Below are positions 1 to 9,486 of a stretch of 64,000 nt of DNA, in pieces; within the stretch, counting starts at the first letter, position 1, and every line of letters starts with the position of its first letter. The notes under the pieces are model-generated. The model saw only the letters and a program-made list of their open reading frames with translations. It did no database searches and had not been told where the DNA came from. The position numbers and the translations under genes are program-made. This stretch comes from Gammaproteobacteria bacterium (GTDB lineage Bacteria; Pseudomonadota; Gammaproteobacteria; Enterobacterales; Alteromonadaceae). The DNA is taken from NCBI GenBank assembly GCA_018222985.1, contig JAAEZG010000005.1, positions 160,185 through 224,184 of the forward strand, in the 5' to 3' direction.

Positions 1-56
1 TAAACAATAACCTAATTACTGTATTAGTGTCATGAAAAAATTAAGGATGTTCGCTC

Positions 57-803
57 ATGTTTGAATGGATAATGATGCCCGAGGCGTGGCTTGCTTTACT
101 CACGTTAACCTTGCTCGAAATTGTATTAGGTATCGACAATATTATTTTTATTTCGATATTGGTTGGCCGGCTACCTGAGTCGCAACGGCAAAAAGCACGG
201 CAACTTGGCTTAATGCTTGCCATGGGTATGCGTATTGCTCTATTACTCGCAATTGTTTGGGTTATGGGCTTAACGAAGCCGCTGTTTTCCATATTTGAAT
301 TAGACTTTTCAGGGCGCGATTTAATATTGCTTGCCGGCGGTATGTTCTTGCTGGCCAAAAGCACCCTTGAAATTCATCATTCCTTAGAAGGTACCGAAGA
401 TCATAAAAGCTCCGGCAAAACGGCAACCTTCGGTGCAATTATTACTCAAATTGCCGTGATAGATATTGTCTTTTCATTAGACTCTGTCATTACCGCTGTT
501 GGTTTAGTGGAACATGTCAGCGTCATGATTATTGCCGTTATAGTGGCGGTGTTGGTGATGTTGTTTGCAGCAAAAGCTATTGGCGATTTTGTTGATGCAC
601 ACCCAACCATCAAAATGTTAGCGCTTAGTTTCTTAATACTTATTGGCTTTACATTGGTAGGGGAAGGCCTCGGCTTCCACGTGCCAAAAGGCTATGTGTA
701 CTTTGCGATGGCATTTAGTTTAGGTGTGGAATTATTGAATTTGAAGATACGCAAGAAGCGCCAACCGGTGCATTTGAAGAAACGCTTAGGCGACGAGAGT
801 TAA
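57..803 (+). CDS. TerC-family integral membrane protein
   Basis: A 248-residue, strongly hydrophobic protein with about seven membrane segments. It carries the two TerC-family acidic motifs: EIVLGIDN at residues 21-28 and DIVFSLDS at about 136-143. In this superfamily such acidic residues lie inside the membrane and are linked to metal ion export (Mn, Ca) or tellurite resistance. The substrate of this member cannot be read from sequence. AAGGA lies 9 nt before the ATG. The gene is alone on its strand, and its stop codon sits in the loop of a terminator-like hairpin. The family call is secure; the substrate is unknown. Confidence 0.88.
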   Translation: MFEWIMMPEAWLALLTLTLLEIVLGIDNIIFISILVGRLPESQRQKARQLGLMLAMGMRIALLLAIVWVMGLTKPLFSIFELDFSGRDLILLAGGMFLLAKSTLEIHHSLEGTEDHKSSGKTATFGAIITQIAVIDIVFSLDSVITAVGLVEHVSVMIIAVIVAVLVMLFAAKAIGDFVDAHPTIKMLALSFLILIGFTLVGEGLGFHVPKGYVYFAMAFSLGVELLNLKIRKKRQPVHLKKRLGDES

Positions 804-820
804 TCTCGCCGCCTTTGCTT
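789..820 (+). terminator. Intrinsic terminator overlapping the TerC stop codon
   Basis: Arms 789-798 and 804-813 pair at 9 of 10 positions, with a 5-nt loop holding the TAA stop codon. A T-rich but interrupted tail (TTTGCTTT) follows. It lies between convergent genes; only the plus-strand orientation has a T-rich tail, so I assign it to terC. Confidence 0.6.
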
Positions 821-822
821 TA

Positions 823-1620
823 TTAAAATGAATAAACCAATGTGACAGCTGTTTCTGTATCAAGCTTCTCTTTGGTCGCATCTTCAAGATACGAGTTGTG
901 GTTTGCTGCTACTGAAAATTTCAATGCCAAAGACGAATTCACGTTGGCAGAAATCGACATTTCTGCGCGTGTTTTGGTATTTTCTTCACCAACTTCAGAC
1001 GAAGCTAGCGCATTGAATTTAGAGTTTTTGCTGATATCCCAAACTAGGTTGCCAGCAAAACGAACAATCACACTACTTTCTTGCTCTTGCGGTACACCGT
1101 TTACAATCGGTTTATTCACCGAGTAACCCGGGCCCACTTCATAATCGGCATATAAGCTTTCGCTGTAACGGTAACGCGCACCATAACCAACAGCCAAAGT
1201 GCCTTGGTATTCATAACCGCTAAACTTGTCTTCTTCATACGAGCCAAAAACAAACACAGACGAACGGCTGTCTGGGTTAAATTTGTAGTTACTTTGACCT
1301 GAAACGAAGGTTTTGTCGCCGGTTAAAATTGAGTCGCCAGTGGCCTGATCAATTTGCTTAGAGCGATAATAATCAATCACCCCTTTGTGACGCCAATTTT
1401 CAAAGTCACGAGCTAAGTTTAATTTAGCCTTGAAGGTTTCAGTTTCAGTGTTACCCGAAGTAAATAATAACCCCACTTCCGCGCTAGCATCCCACTCTTT
1501 CTTTTCGGTGGTGTCTAGATCGCTCGCGTCGTCATACATGAAGATACTTGCTGAGGCAGGCATTACTGCACAAACTGTAAGAGTTGCCGCTACGGCAATG
1601 ACTGAATTTTTGAAGCGCAC
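823..1620 (-). CDS. DUF481 (YdiY-like) outer-membrane beta-barrel protein
   Basis: A 265-residue exported protein. The first ~25 residues form a signal peptide (basic start, alanine/valine core, ASA cleavage site). The mature part has many alternating aromatic strands and ends VTLVYSF, a terminal Phe typical of outer-membrane barrels. The pattern matches DUF481/YdiY, called salt-induced outer-membrane protein in some genomes; the function is not established. The start is GTG with AGGGGGAA close upstream, an unusually G-rich ribosome site. It follows fba on the same strand but is separated from it by a terminator, so it is probably transcribed alone. Confidence 0.82.
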   Translation of the reverse strand: MRFKNSVIAVAATLTVCAVMPASASIFMYDDASDLDTTEKKEWDASAEVGLLFTSGNTETETFKAKLNLARDFENWRHKGVIDYYRSKQIDQATGDSILTGDKTFVSGQSNYKFNPDSRSSVFVFGSYEEDKFSGYEYQGTLAVGYGARYRYSESLYADYEVGPGYSVNKPIVNGVPQEQESSVIVRFAGNLVWDISKNSKFNALASSEVGEENTKTRAEMSISANVNSSLALKFSVAANHNSYLEDATKEKLDTETAVTLVYSF

Positions 1621-1656
1621 GCGATTCCCCCTAATCCATTTTCGTTTGTAAACGCC

Positions 1657-1695
1657 AAAAGACGCCTTATTGGCGTAATTATAACCGATAAGGCG
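1657..1695 (-). terminator. Intrinsic terminator after fba
   Basis: On the minus strand, arms 1685-1695 and 1663-1673 pair at 10 of 11 positions, starting with CGCCTTAT/ATAAGGCG, followed by TCTTTT. It lies between the fba stop and the DUF481 start. A second stem (1652-1658 with 1670-1676) overlaps it and would exclude it. Confidence 0.7.
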
Positions 1696-1713
1696 CTATT
1701 AACTAACCCCGAA

Positions 1714-2778
1714 TTAATTCACTTTAGCGTCTAATTCGCCCCGTTCGTAGCGCTTGAACATTTCTTCAAGCGACACAGGCTTAATTTTGCTGGCTTGTCC
1801 GGCACAGCCAAACGCTTCGTAGCGAGCTTTACAAATTTCGTACATAGCATCGGTTGATGCTTTCAAATATTTGCGTGGGTCAAAGTTACTGGTGTTCTGC
1901 GCCAAGTGGCGACGAATGGCACCTGTTGATGCTAAACGCAAGTCGGTATCAATGTTGACCTTACGTACACCATGCTTGATGCCTTCAGCGATTTGCTCAA
2001 CCGGAACACCGTAAGTTTCTGGAATTTCGCCACCAAATTCGTTAATAACTTTCAGCCATTCTTGTGGCACCGAAGACGAACCATGCATCACCAAATGGGT
2101 GTTTGGAATACGCTTGTGGATTTCTTTAATGCGGTCAATCGCTAGAATGTCACCCGTTGGTGGACGTGAGAACTTGTATGCACCGTGCGAAGTACCACAT
2201 GCGATGGCCAAGGCATCAACATTGGTTGCACGAACAAATTCTGCCGCTTCTTCTGGGTCAGTTAACAACTGATCATGGGTTAACTTACCTTCAGCACCCA
2301 CGCCATCTTCTTCGCCAGCTTCACCGGTTTCAAGTGAGCCAAGCACGCCAATTTCGCCTTCCACAGACACGCCGCAAGCATGGGCCATGGCGACGGCTTC
2401 GCGCGTAACGCGTACGTTGTAATCATAGTCAGCAGGCGTTTTGCCGTCTTCTTTTAATGAACCGTCCATCATAACCGAGCTAAAGCCCAATTGAATTGAA
2501 CGCTGACAAATGGCTGGTGAGGTACCGTGATCTTGGTGCATAACCACAGGAATGTGCGGCCACTCTTCAATGGCAGCCAAAATAAGGTGACGCAAAAATG
2601 GTGCGCCCGCGTAGCTACGTGCGCCAGCTGAAGCCTGCACGATTACTGGGCTATCTGTTGCATCTGCTGCTTCCATAATGGCGCGCATTTGCTCAAGGTT
2701 GTTCACATTGAATGCTGGAACACCGTAGTTGTTTTCAGCTGCGTGGTCGAGCAACTGACGTAATGAAATTAATGCCAT
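1714..2778 (-). CDS. fba: Class II fructose-bisphosphate aldolase, Calvin-cycle/type IIB subtype
   Basis: A 354-residue zinc aldolase that interconverts fructose 1,6-bisphosphate with glyceraldehyde-3-phosphate and dihydroxyacetone phosphate in the cytosol. Diagnostic motifs are HQDHGTSP (metal and catalytic region), [21 protein letters not shown] and VMHGSSSVP. Length and motifs fit the 354-aa form of Pseudomonas and Calvin-cycle bacteria rather than the ~359-aa class IIA FbaA of E. coli, which has HTDHC at that site. It is the last gene of metK-tkt-epd-pgk-fba, 37 nt after pgk, and is followed by a terminator. It probably serves both glycolysis and gluconeogenesis, since fbp is also in the window. 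Confidence 0.95.
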   Translation of the reverse strand: MALISLRQLLDHAAENNYGVPAFNVNNLEQMRAIMEAADATDSPVIVQASAGARSYAGAPFLRHLILAAIEEWPHIPVVMHQDHGTSPAICQRSIQLGFSSVMMDGSLKEDGKTPADYDYNVRVTREAVAMAHACGVSVEGEIGVLGSLETGEAGEEDGVGAEGKLTHDQLLTDPEEAAEFVRATNVDALAIACGTSHGAYKFSRPPTGDILAIDRIKEIHKRIPNTHLVMHGSSSVPQEWLKVINEFGGEIPETYGVPVEQIAEGIKHGVRKVNIDTDLRLASTGAIRRHLAQNTSNFDPRKYLKASTDAMYEICKARYEAFGCAGQASKIKPVSLEEMFKRYERGELDAKVN

Positions 2779-2815
2779 CTGTAGGTTCTCCTAATATCCT
2801 ATTGGGTTTGGCTAG

Positions 2816-4000
2816 TTAGCCATTTAATGCGCGTTCTTCCAGAATCGCGACTGCAGGTAATTTTTTACCTTCTAAAAACTCTAAAAATGCGCCGCCACCG
2901 GTTGAGATATAACTGATTTTATCAGCGATACCATACTTATCAATGGCTGCAAGGGTATCACCGCCGCCGGCTATTGAAAATGCCTTACTATTCGCAATGG
3001 CGTTAGCTAGGGCTTTTGTGCCTGCACCAAATTGGTCAAATTCAAAGACGCCCACCGGGCCATTCCATACAATTGTACCGGCTTGCTCTAAAATTTTAGC
3101 AAAGGCTGCGGCGGTATCTGGCCCGATATCAAACACCATATCGTCATTTGCGATGGTGTTGACAGCTTTGGTTTCGGCTACGGCTGCTTCGCTAAACTCT
3201 TTACCGGTAACCACATCGCTGGGTAGCGGAATATCGCCACCTTTAGCCTGTGCGGCAGCAACCAAACGCTTGGCTTCATCGATTAAGTCTTCTTCATACA
3301 ATGATTTGCCAACATTATGGCCAGCGGCTGCAATAAAGGTATTGGCAATGCCGCCACCGACAATAAGCTGGTCAACAACGCCTGAAAGCGACTCTAACAC
3401 CGTTAGTTTAGTCGAAACTTTCGAACCACCCACAATAGCCACCAACGGACGCGCAGGGTTCGCCAGTGCCTTACCTAAGGCATCAAGTTCAGCCGCAAGT
3501 AGTGGCCCCGCACAGGCCACATCGGCATATTTCGCCACACCGTGGGTTGACGCTTGGGCGCGATGCGCAGTACCAAATGCGTCCATGACGAACACGTCAC
3601 ACAAGGCTGCTAGCTGCTGTGCCAACGTGTCGTCGTTTTTCTTTTCGCCTTTGTTAAAACGAACGTTCTCGAATACCACCACTTCGTTGCTATTCACTTC
3701 AACGCCATTTAGATAATCACTCACTAGGCGCACAGGAACGTCTAAAGCATTGTTTAAGTAATCAACAACCGGCTGCAATGACGCTTCAGCATCAAAAGAG
3801 CCTTCTTCAGGTCGACCTAAATGCGACATCACCATCACTTTTGCGCCGCCGTCTAATGCTGCTTGAATGGTTGGGATTGCCGCGCGCAAACGCGCATCGG
3901 AAGCGACCTTGCCTTGTTTAATCGGCACGTTCAGGTCTTCGCGAATTAATACGCGCAAGCCTTCAAGATCTAAATCTGACATTGTAATAACGGATGACAT
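2816..4000 (-). CDS. pgk: Phosphoglycerate kinase
   Basis: A 394-residue enzyme making ATP from 1,3-bisphosphoglycerate and ADP. The substrate loop near residue 20 (REDLNVP), the AHRAQAST region and the C-terminal GGGDTLAA nucleotide loop are all visible. I chose the ATG at 4000 because it gives the family N-terminus ([12 protein letters not shown], compare MSVIKMTDLDL in E. coli) and has AGG just upstream. An in-frame start 36 nt further up would run into epd and adds no conserved residues. It lies between epd and fba, the standard gammaproteobacterial order. Confidence 0.96.
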   Translation of the reverse strand: MSSVITMSDLDLEGLRVLIREDLNVPIKQGKVASDARLRAAIPTIQAALDGGAKVMVMSHLGRPEEGSFDAEASLQPVVDYLNNALDVPVRLVSDYLNGVEVNSNEVVVFENVRFNKGEKKNDDTLAQQLAALCDVFVMDAFGTAHRAQASTHGVAKYADVACAGPLLAAELDALGKALANPARPLVAIVGGSKVSTKLTVLESLSGVVDQLIVGGGIANTFIAAAGHNVGKSLYEEDLIDEAKRLVAAAQAKGGDIPLPSDVVTGKEFSEAAVAETKAVNTIANDDMVFDIGPDTAAAFAKILEQAGTIVWNGPVGVFEFDQFGAGTKALANAIANSKAFSIAGGGDTLAAIDKYGIADKISYISTGGGAFLEFLEGKKLPAVAILEERALNG

Positions 4001-4019
4001 ACCTTTGCCTCGTCGCTGA

Positions 4020-5048
4020 TTAATTGTTCTGTGCAAGCATAACTTGCGCAGTGTCTAACATTCGGTTTGCAAATCCCCACTCGTTGTCGCACCAACACAA
4101 CACCTTAATGAGGCGCTTGTCGGCTACGCGCGTCTGCGTACCATCAACAATGCTTGAGCGTGGATCATGGTTAAAATCTATCGATACCAAGGGCTCGTCT
4201 ACAAACCCGAGAATTTGCGCCTGGTGTCCACGCGCGGCTTCGGCCAAAACCTGATTGACCTGCTCAACGGTCACTGGCGTGTTCACGGTCACGCTTAAGT
4301 CCATCGCCGTGACGTTGGTGGTTGGTACGCGTACTTGTATGGCCTCAAAGCGCCCAGCAAACTTCGGCAGAATGCGCTCAATGCCGCGCGCTAAGCGGGT
4401 ATCCACTGGAATGATTGAACGCCCTGCTGCGCGCGCTAAGCGCGGATCGCTATGATAAGCATCAATCACTTGCTGGTCATGCATCGCCGCATGAATAGTA
4501 GTAATGGCCCCACTGTCGATGCCAAACGCTTGGTCGAGTACCTGAATAACCGGCACAATGCAGTTGGTGGTGCACGAACCGTTCGATACCCAACGATGCT
4601 CTGCCGACAAGTCGTCGCTATTCACCCCGAAAATTGCGGTAAAGTCCAAATCTGGCGCGCCTGGCTGCGAGAATAAGACGCGTGGCACGCCAATATCCTC
4701 ATAGGCTTGACCATGCTCTCGGGTGCCGTGCACACCGGTGCAATCAAGCACGATATCGACATTTAATTGAGCCCACTCAAGGTCGCGAATTTCACTATCC
4801 GCAGACACGCGAATAAGGTCATCACAAACGCGCATGTGGTGTGCACTTTCAACCACTACCGGGTATTGGAAACGACCATGGCTGGTATCGTACTTCAGCA
4901 AATGGGTCATGGCCTCTACCGGAGCAAGTTCGTTAATTGCCACCACTTCTATGTGCTGGCGATAACCTCGCTCGTAAAGCGCCCGCAGAATGTTCCGGCC
5001 AATACGACCAAATCCATTTATAGCAATTCTTGCGGGAGCTTGACTCAT
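4020..5048 (-). CDS. epd: D-erythrose-4-phosphate dehydrogenase
   Basis: A 342-residue GAPDH-family enzyme that oxidises erythrose 4-phosphate to 4-phosphoerythronate for pyridoxal phosphate synthesis. NAD-binding GFGRIGRN lies at residues 12-19 and the nucleophile motif SCTTNC has Cys159. I call Epd rather than GapA because of the N-terminal half ([18 protein letters not shown]), the [14 protein letters not shown] stretch and the position before pgk. Its ATG overlaps the tkt stop by 4 nt, so it is co-transcribed with tkt, which makes and uses erythrose 4-phosphate. PdxA, a later enzyme of the same pathway, is encoded at 25.2 kb. Confidence 0.9.
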   Translation of the reverse strand: MSQAPARIAINGFGRIGRNILRALYERGYRQHIEVVAINELAPVEAMTHLLKYDTSHGRFQYPVVVESAHHMRVCDDLIRVSADSEIRDLEWAQLNVDIVLDCTGVHGTREHGQAYEDIGVPRVLFSQPGAPDLDFTAIFGVNSDDLSAEHRWVSNGSCTTNCIVPVIQVLDQAFGIDSGAITTIHAAMHDQQVIDAYHSDPRLARAAGRSIIPVDTRLARGIERILPKFAGRFEAIQVRVPTTNVTAMDLSVTVNTPVTVEQVNQVLAEAARGHQAQILGFVDEPLVSIDFNHDPRSSIVDGTQTRVADKRLIKVLCWCDNEWGFANRMLDTAQVMLAQNN

Positions 5049-7057
5049 GCGTTTAGCAATTCCTGCGCAATGGCGACGATGTTTTCTTCCGTGAAACCAA
5101 AATGCTTAAACAATTCATTAGCCGGTGCCGACTCACCAAAGGTTGTCATGCCGACAATGCGCCCCTGCAAGCCAACATACTTGAACCAGTAATCCGCAAT
5201 GCCGGCCTCAATCGCGATACGCTTGCTTACTGAGCTTGGGAGTACACTTTCACGGTATTCGGCGTCTTGCTTGTCAAACACATCAGTCGCTGGCATTGAC
5301 ACCACGCGCACCTTTGTACCTTGCTGTTGCAAGGAATTCGCCGCCTGCACGGCTAATGCCACTTCTGAACCTGTGGCAATTAAAATAAGCTCTGGGGTGC
5401 CCGAGCAATCAACCAGCACGTAACCACCGCGTTCAATGTTGGCCACTTGCTCAGTAGTGCGCTGTTGTTGCGCCAAGTTTTGACGGCTAAAAATTAACGC
5501 TGTTGGGCCATCTTGACGCTGCACCGCATATTTCCATGCCACTGCAGACTCAACTTGGTCACAAGGGCGCCAAGTGCTCAAGTTTGGTGTCATACGCAGG
5601 CTAGCAATTTGTTCAACTGGCTGATGGGTCGGCCCGTCTTCACCTAAGCCAATAGAATCATGGGTATAGACAAAAATACTGCGCTGCTTCATGAGTGCGG
5701 CCATGCGCACTGCATTACGGGCGTATTCCATAAACATTAAGAAGGTCGCGCCGTACGGAGCAAAACCACCATGCAACGCAATACCGTTCATAATGGCTGA
5801 CATACCAAATTCACGAACGCCATAGAAAATATAATTACCATTGGCGTCGTCTTTACTGACACCTTTTGAACCGCTCCACAGGGTTAAGTTCGAGCCCGCT
5901 AAGTCAGCCGAACCGCCTAATAATTCTGGTAACAACGGGCCGTATGCATTCAAGGCGTTCTGTGATGCTTTGCGGCTGGCAATATCTGCCGGCTCAGCCT
6001 GTAATTTGGCAATGTAGTCGTTGGCTTGCTGCGCAAAATCAGCGGGCAGCTCACCGCTTAAACGGCGCTTAAGTTCAGCTGCAAGCTCTGGATACGCCGC
6101 TGCATAGGCCTCAAAGCGCTTATTCCAGTCTTGTTCAAGCGCATTGCCTTGCTCTTTAGCCGACCAAGCAGCGTAAACATCGGCTGGCACTTCAAATGGA
6201 CCATGCTGCCAACCTAATTGCTTGCGTGCGGCAGCAATTTCGTCAGCACCTAAGGGGGCGCCATGACAGCTTTCTGTGCCTTGTTTGTTGGGTGCGCCGA
6301 AGCCAATAATGGTTTTACAAATGATCAAGGTCGGCTTATCGGTCACTTGGCGTGCAGCCTCAATAGCGGCTTTTACGGCGCCAGCATCGTGGCCATCAAC
6401 ATCAGCGATAACGTGCCAGTTATAGGCTTCAAAACGCTTCACCGTGTCATCGGTAAACCAGCCTTCTACTTCACCATCAATCGAAATGCCGTTGTCGTCA
6501 TAAAACGCAATTAATTTACCAAGGCCTAAGGTACCCGCTAGTGAACAGGCTTCATGCGAAATGCCTTCCATTAAGCAACCGTCACCTAAAAAGGTGTAGG
6601 TATAATGATCGACAATATCGTGCTCTGGACGATTAAACTGCGCGGCAAGAACTTTTTCTGCTAACGCCATACCTACTGCATTGGTAACACCTTGGCCTAA
6701 CGGGCCGGTGGTGGTTTCAATGCCTGGGGCATAGCCGTATTCAGGGTGACCTGGGGTTTTTGAATGCAACTGACGGAAGTTTTTCAGTTCGCTGATATCT
6801 AAATCATAGCCGGTTAAATGCAGCAATGAATAAATCAACATAGAACCGTGACCGTTTGATAATACAAAGCGGTCACGGTCAGCCCAATTCGGGTTTGCGG
6901 GGTTGTGTTTCAGGTAATCGCGCCACAGTACTTCGGCAATATCAGCCATGCCCATTGGTGCGCCAGGATGCCCTGAATTAGCCTGTTGTACGGCATCCAT
7001 GCTCAGTGCGCGGATAGCGTTAGCTAGATATTTTCGCTCAGTTACTGCAGTCGTCAT
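5045..7057 (-). CDS. tkt: Transketolase
   Basis: A 670-residue thiamine-diphosphate enzyme of the pentose phosphate pathway that moves two-carbon units between sugar phosphates. The TPP signature starts [13 protein letters not shown] and ends DDNGIS. The N-terminal [13 protein letters not shown] and the [11 protein letters not shown] motif are typical, and the length matches E. coli TktA (663 aa). It lies between metK and epd. Its start is preceded directly by the 3' arm of a hairpin plus TTTTGTT, so the only Shine-Dalgarno candidate (GGGG) is inside that stem. Confidence 0.96.
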   Translation of the reverse strand: MTTAVTERKYLANAIRALSMDAVQQANSGHPGAPMGMADIAEVLWRDYLKHNPANPNWADRDRFVLSNGHGSMLIYSLLHLTGYDLDISELKNFRQLHSKTPGHPEYGYAPGIETTTGPLGQGVTNAVGMALAEKVLAAQFNRPEHDIVDHYTYTFLGDGCLMEGISHEACSLAGTLGLGKLIAFYDDNGISIDGEVEGWFTDDTVKRFEAYNWHVIADVDGHDAGAVKAAIEAARQVTDKPTLIICKTIIGFGAPNKQGTESCHGAPLGADEIAAARKQLGWQHGPFEVPADVYAAWSAKEQGNALEQDWNKRFEAYAAAYPELAAELKRRLSGELPADFAQQANDYIAKLQAEPADIASRKASQNALNAYGPLLPELLGGSADLAGSNLTLWSGSKGVSKDDANGNYIFYGVREFGMSAIMNGIALHGGFAPYGATFLMFMEYARNAVRMAALMKQRSIFVYTHDSIGLGEDGPTHQPVEQIASLRMTPNLSTWRPCDQVESAVAWKYAVQRQDGPTALIFSRQNLAQQQRTTEQVANIERGGYVLVDCSGTPELILIATGSEVALAVQAANSLQQQGTKVRVVSMPATDVFDKQDAEYRESVLPSSVSKRIAIEAGIADYWFKYVGLQGRIVGMTTFGESAPANELFKHFGFTEENIVAIAQELLNA

Positions 7058-7064
7058 AACAAAA

Positions 7065-7112
7065 CCCCGAATCTATTGCATAAAAGATGCGCGTATTCTC
7101 CACAATTCGGGG
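7065..7112 (-). terminator. Terminator-like hairpin abutting the tkt start
   Basis: On the minus strand CCCCGAAT (7112-7105) pairs perfectly with ATTCGGGG (7072-7065), followed by TTTTGTT and then the tkt ATG. The 32-nt loop contains a small inner hairpin (GCAT-CTTTT-ATGC). It may end metK transcripts, control tkt translation, or both. Confidence 0.5.
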
Positions 7113-7124
7113 CCTTGACGCAAA

Positions 7125-8273
7125 TTAGATATCAGCTAAAAGCGCTTCAACCTTGTCGGTTTTCTCCCACGGGAACTCGTCGCGGCCAAAATGACCATAC
7201 GCGGCTGTAGGCAGATAAATCGGACGCTCTAGGTCTAGCATTTGAATCAAGCCATAGGGGCGCAAATCAAAATGCTTACGCACCAAAGCAATCAGTTTTT
7301 CTTCGCTGTGTGCACTGGTACCAAAGGTTTCAATACTAATTGATGTTGGCTCTGCCACACCAATGGCATACGACACCTGAATTTCCACACGATCAGCAAG
7401 GCCGGCAGCAACCAAGTTCTTGGCAACATAACGAGCCGCATAAGCCGCGCTGCGGTCAACTTTCGATGGGTCTTTGCCTGAGAACGCGCCACCACCATGG
7501 CGAGCCATACCACCGTATGTATCAACGATGATTTTGCGCCCAGTTAATCCGCAATCGCCCATAGGGCCACCGATTACAAATTTACCGGTTGGATTAATAA
7601 AAATACGATCTTGGCTTGGCGGGAACCATTCCGCTGGAAGTACCGGCTTAATGATGGTTTCGATAACAGCTTCACGGAGATCTTTCTGACTAATGTCTTG
7701 GTCGTGCTGAGTTGACAGCACTACTGCGTCAATACCAACAGGCTTGCCGTCTTCGTACACAAACGTCAATTGTGACTTCGCATCGGGGCGCAACCACGGT
7801 AAGGTGCCGTTCTTGCGCACTTCCGCTTGACGCTGCACTAAACGATGAGCATAGGTAATAGGTGCTGGCATCAGCACATCGGTTTCGTTCGATGCGTAAC
7901 CAAACATCAGACCTTGGTCGCCAGCCCCTTGTTCTTCTGGGCTTGCTCGGTCAACGCCTTGATTAATATCGGGTGACTGCTTACCAATGGCATTTAACAC
8001 GGCACACGAATCTGCATCAAAGCCCATATCCGAATGCACATAGCCAATTTCACGCACGGTATTACGCGTAATTTCTTCAATGTCGACCCATGCGTTTGTA
8101 TTGATTTCACCACCAACTAACACCATTCCGGTTTTCACAAAGGTTTCACACGCCACACGTGCTTTGGGGTCTTGCGTCAAAATGGCGTCAAGTACCGCAT
8201 CTGAAATTTGGTCGGCGATTTTATCTGGGTGCCCTTCTGAAACTGACTCAGAAGTAAATAAATGCTTTGCCAT
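7125..8273 (-). CDS. metK: S-adenosylmethionine synthetase
   Basis: A 382-residue enzyme that makes S-adenosylmethionine from methionine and ATP. It shows [14 protein letters not shown] at the N-terminus (ATP/metal site), [12 protein letters not shown], and the glycine-rich [16 protein letters not shown] loop. I chose the ATG at 8273 ([14 protein letters not shown]), which matches the E. coli N-terminus; an in-frame start 45 nt upstream adds a non-conserved extension. A MetJ-type operator lies about 110-125 nt upstream, beyond the terminator of the preceding dehydrogenase gene. Repression by MetJ with SAM is therefore likely. Confidence 0.96.
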   Translation of the reverse strand: MAKHLFTSESVSEGHPDKIADQISDAVLDAILTQDPKARVACETFVKTGMVLVGGEINTNAWVDIEEITRNTVREIGYVHSDMGFDADSCAVLNAIGKQSPDINQGVDRASPEEQGAGDQGLMFGYASNETDVLMPAPITYAHRLVQRQAEVRKNGTLPWLRPDAKSQLTFVYEDGKPVGIDAVVLSTQHDQDISQKDLREAVIETIIKPVLPAEWFPPSQDRIFINPTGKFVIGGPMGDCGLTGRKIIVDTYGGMARHGGGAFSGKDPSKVDRSAAYAARYVAKNLVAAGLADRVEIQVSYAIGVAEPTSISIETFGTSAHSEEKLIALVRKHFDLRPYGLIQMLDLERPIYLPTAAYGHFGRDEFPWEKTDKVEALLADI

Positions 8274-8335
8274 GCGCTGCAATCTCTTGTTGGTTATTTC
8301 GGGCAAACGTTTTGCCAATACAAATTAAGAACTAA

Positions 8336-8373
8336 AAAAGTGGGCGTAGTTTATCGAAACTGAGCCCACTTTT
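8336..8373 (-). terminator. Intrinsic terminator between the dehydrogenase gene and metK
   Basis: On the minus strand AAAAGTGGGC (8373-8364) pairs perfectly with GCCCACTTTT (8345-8336), followed by further T's. Inside, AGTTT and AAACT pair around CGAT, giving a two-part stem. This is a strong intrinsic terminator. It lies downstream of the dehydrogenase stop and also between the MetJ-type operator and metK. Confidence 0.8.
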
Positions 8374-8378
8374 CTACA

Positions 8379-8397
8379 TTTAGACGTCTAAAAGTCT
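8379..8397. promoter_or_regulatory. MetJ operator (tandem met boxes) upstream of metK
   Basis: AGACGTCT at 8382-8389 is a perfect 8-bp met box. AAAAGTCT at 8390-8397 (AGACTTTT on the other strand) matches at 6 of 8 positions. The perfect box sits in a 14-bp palindrome, TTTAGACGTCTAAA. MetJ binds tandem AGACGTCT-like boxes at methionine genes, including metK in E. coli. This copy lies directly after the dehydrogenase stop codon. Confidence 0.7.
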
Positions 8398-9456
8398 TTA
8401 TTTCTGTTTTAGTGTTGCCATATCAATGACGAATCGATATTTCACATCGCTTTTTAGCATCCGCTCGTACGCCTCATTGATGTCATCCATGGCAATCATT
8501 TCAATGTCCGAGGTAATGCCATGATCAGCACAGAAGTCCAGCATTTCCTGAGTTTCGGCAATGCCACCAATCAGCGAGCCGGCTAGGCTACGACGCTTGG
8601 CAATCAAGTTATACACTGCTGGCGATGGGTGTGATTCAGCAGGCACGCCCACTAAAGTCATGGTGCCATTTAGACGCAATAAGCTTAAGTAGGCATCTAG
8701 GTCATGAGGCGCGGCCACCGTATTCAAAATAAAGTCGAGGCTATTGCGCCACGCTTTCATTTGCTCTTCGTCTTTTGAAATCACAACATGGTCAGCACCA
8801 AGGCGTTTTGCATCGTCCACTTTACTTGGCGACGTGGTAAATAACACCACTTCGGCGCCCATGGCTTTGGCTAACTTCACCGCCATATGGCCAAGGCCAC
8901 CAAGGCCTACCACGCCAACTTTATGCCCCTTGGTCACGCCCCAATGGCGTAGCGGTGAGTAGGTGGTAATACCGGCACAAAGCAATGGCGCAACGCCAGC
9001 TAAGTCAAGCTTGTCTGATACTTTTAGAACAAAGTCTTCGGTCACGGTAATGCGATTTGAATAGCCACCGAAGGTGACGCCACCAGAGTGTTTGTCTTCA
9101 CCGTTGTAAGTTCCAACAAAGCCATTGTCGCAGTACTGCTCATAACCGTCTTCACAGTTCGCACAGGTACGGCAGGAGTCAACCATGCAGCCAACACCCA
9201 CGGTGTCGCCCACTTTGTACTTGCTAACATTGCTTCCAACACGAGTTACTTTACCCACAATTTCGTGGCCAGGAACACATGGAAACACCGTGCCGCCCCA
9301 TTCGTTACGAGCTTGGTGCAAGTCAGAGTGACAAACTCCACAGTATAAAATTTCAATTTCAACATCGCTTGCTGTGGGTTCACGGCGATCAAACTCAAAA
9401 TACTGTAACGGTTTATCCGCTGCTTGCGCGGCATATCCAATTGCTTTTGGCATCAC
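8398..9456 (-). CDS. Zinc-dependent NAD(P) alcohol dehydrogenase, CAD/YahK type
   Basis: A 352-residue medium-chain dehydrogenase. Catalytic zinc ligands are Cys42 (CGVCHSD), His64 (GHE) and Cys160. The structural zinc site is Cys95, Cys98, Cys101 and Cys109. The Rossmann loop GLGGLGH is at 184-190. The overall pattern is that of the cinnamyl-alcohol dehydrogenase/YahK group, usually broad NADP-dependent aldehyde reductases; the substrate here is unknown. Two adjacent ATG codons open the gene (MMPKAIG). It is followed by a MetJ-type operator and a strong terminator, so it is probably not co-transcribed with metK. Confidence 0.9.
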   Translation of the reverse strand: MMPKAIGYAAQAADKPLQYFEFDRREPTASDVEIEILYCGVCHSDLHQARNEWGGTVFPCVPGHEIVGKVTRVGSNVSKYKVGDTVGVGCMVDSCRTCANCEDGYEQYCDNGFVGTYNGEDKHSGGVTFGGYSNRITVTEDFVLKVSDKLDLAGVAPLLCAGITTYSPLRHWGVTKGHKVGVVGLGGLGHMAVKLAKAMGAEVVLFTTSPSKVDDAKRLGADHVVISKDEEQMKAWRNSLDFILNTVAAPHDLDAYLSLLRLNGTMTLVGVPAESHPSPAVYNLIAKRRSLAGSLIGGIAETQEMLDFCADHGITSDIEMIAMDDINEAYERMLKSDVKYRFVIDMATLKQK

Positions 9457-9486
9457 TTACTCCTCTTGTTGCCTAGCGATCACTGT

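Noticed and set aside
2943..3716. 257-codon open frame antisense to pgk
   Set aside because: It lies wholly inside pgk, has low-complexity Ala/Ser/Pro composition, and shows no domain or ribosome site.
8274..8335. SAM riboswitch in the metK leader
   Set aside because: No SAM-riboswitch core is visible in the short leader, and a MetJ operator explains regulation in gammaproteobacteria.
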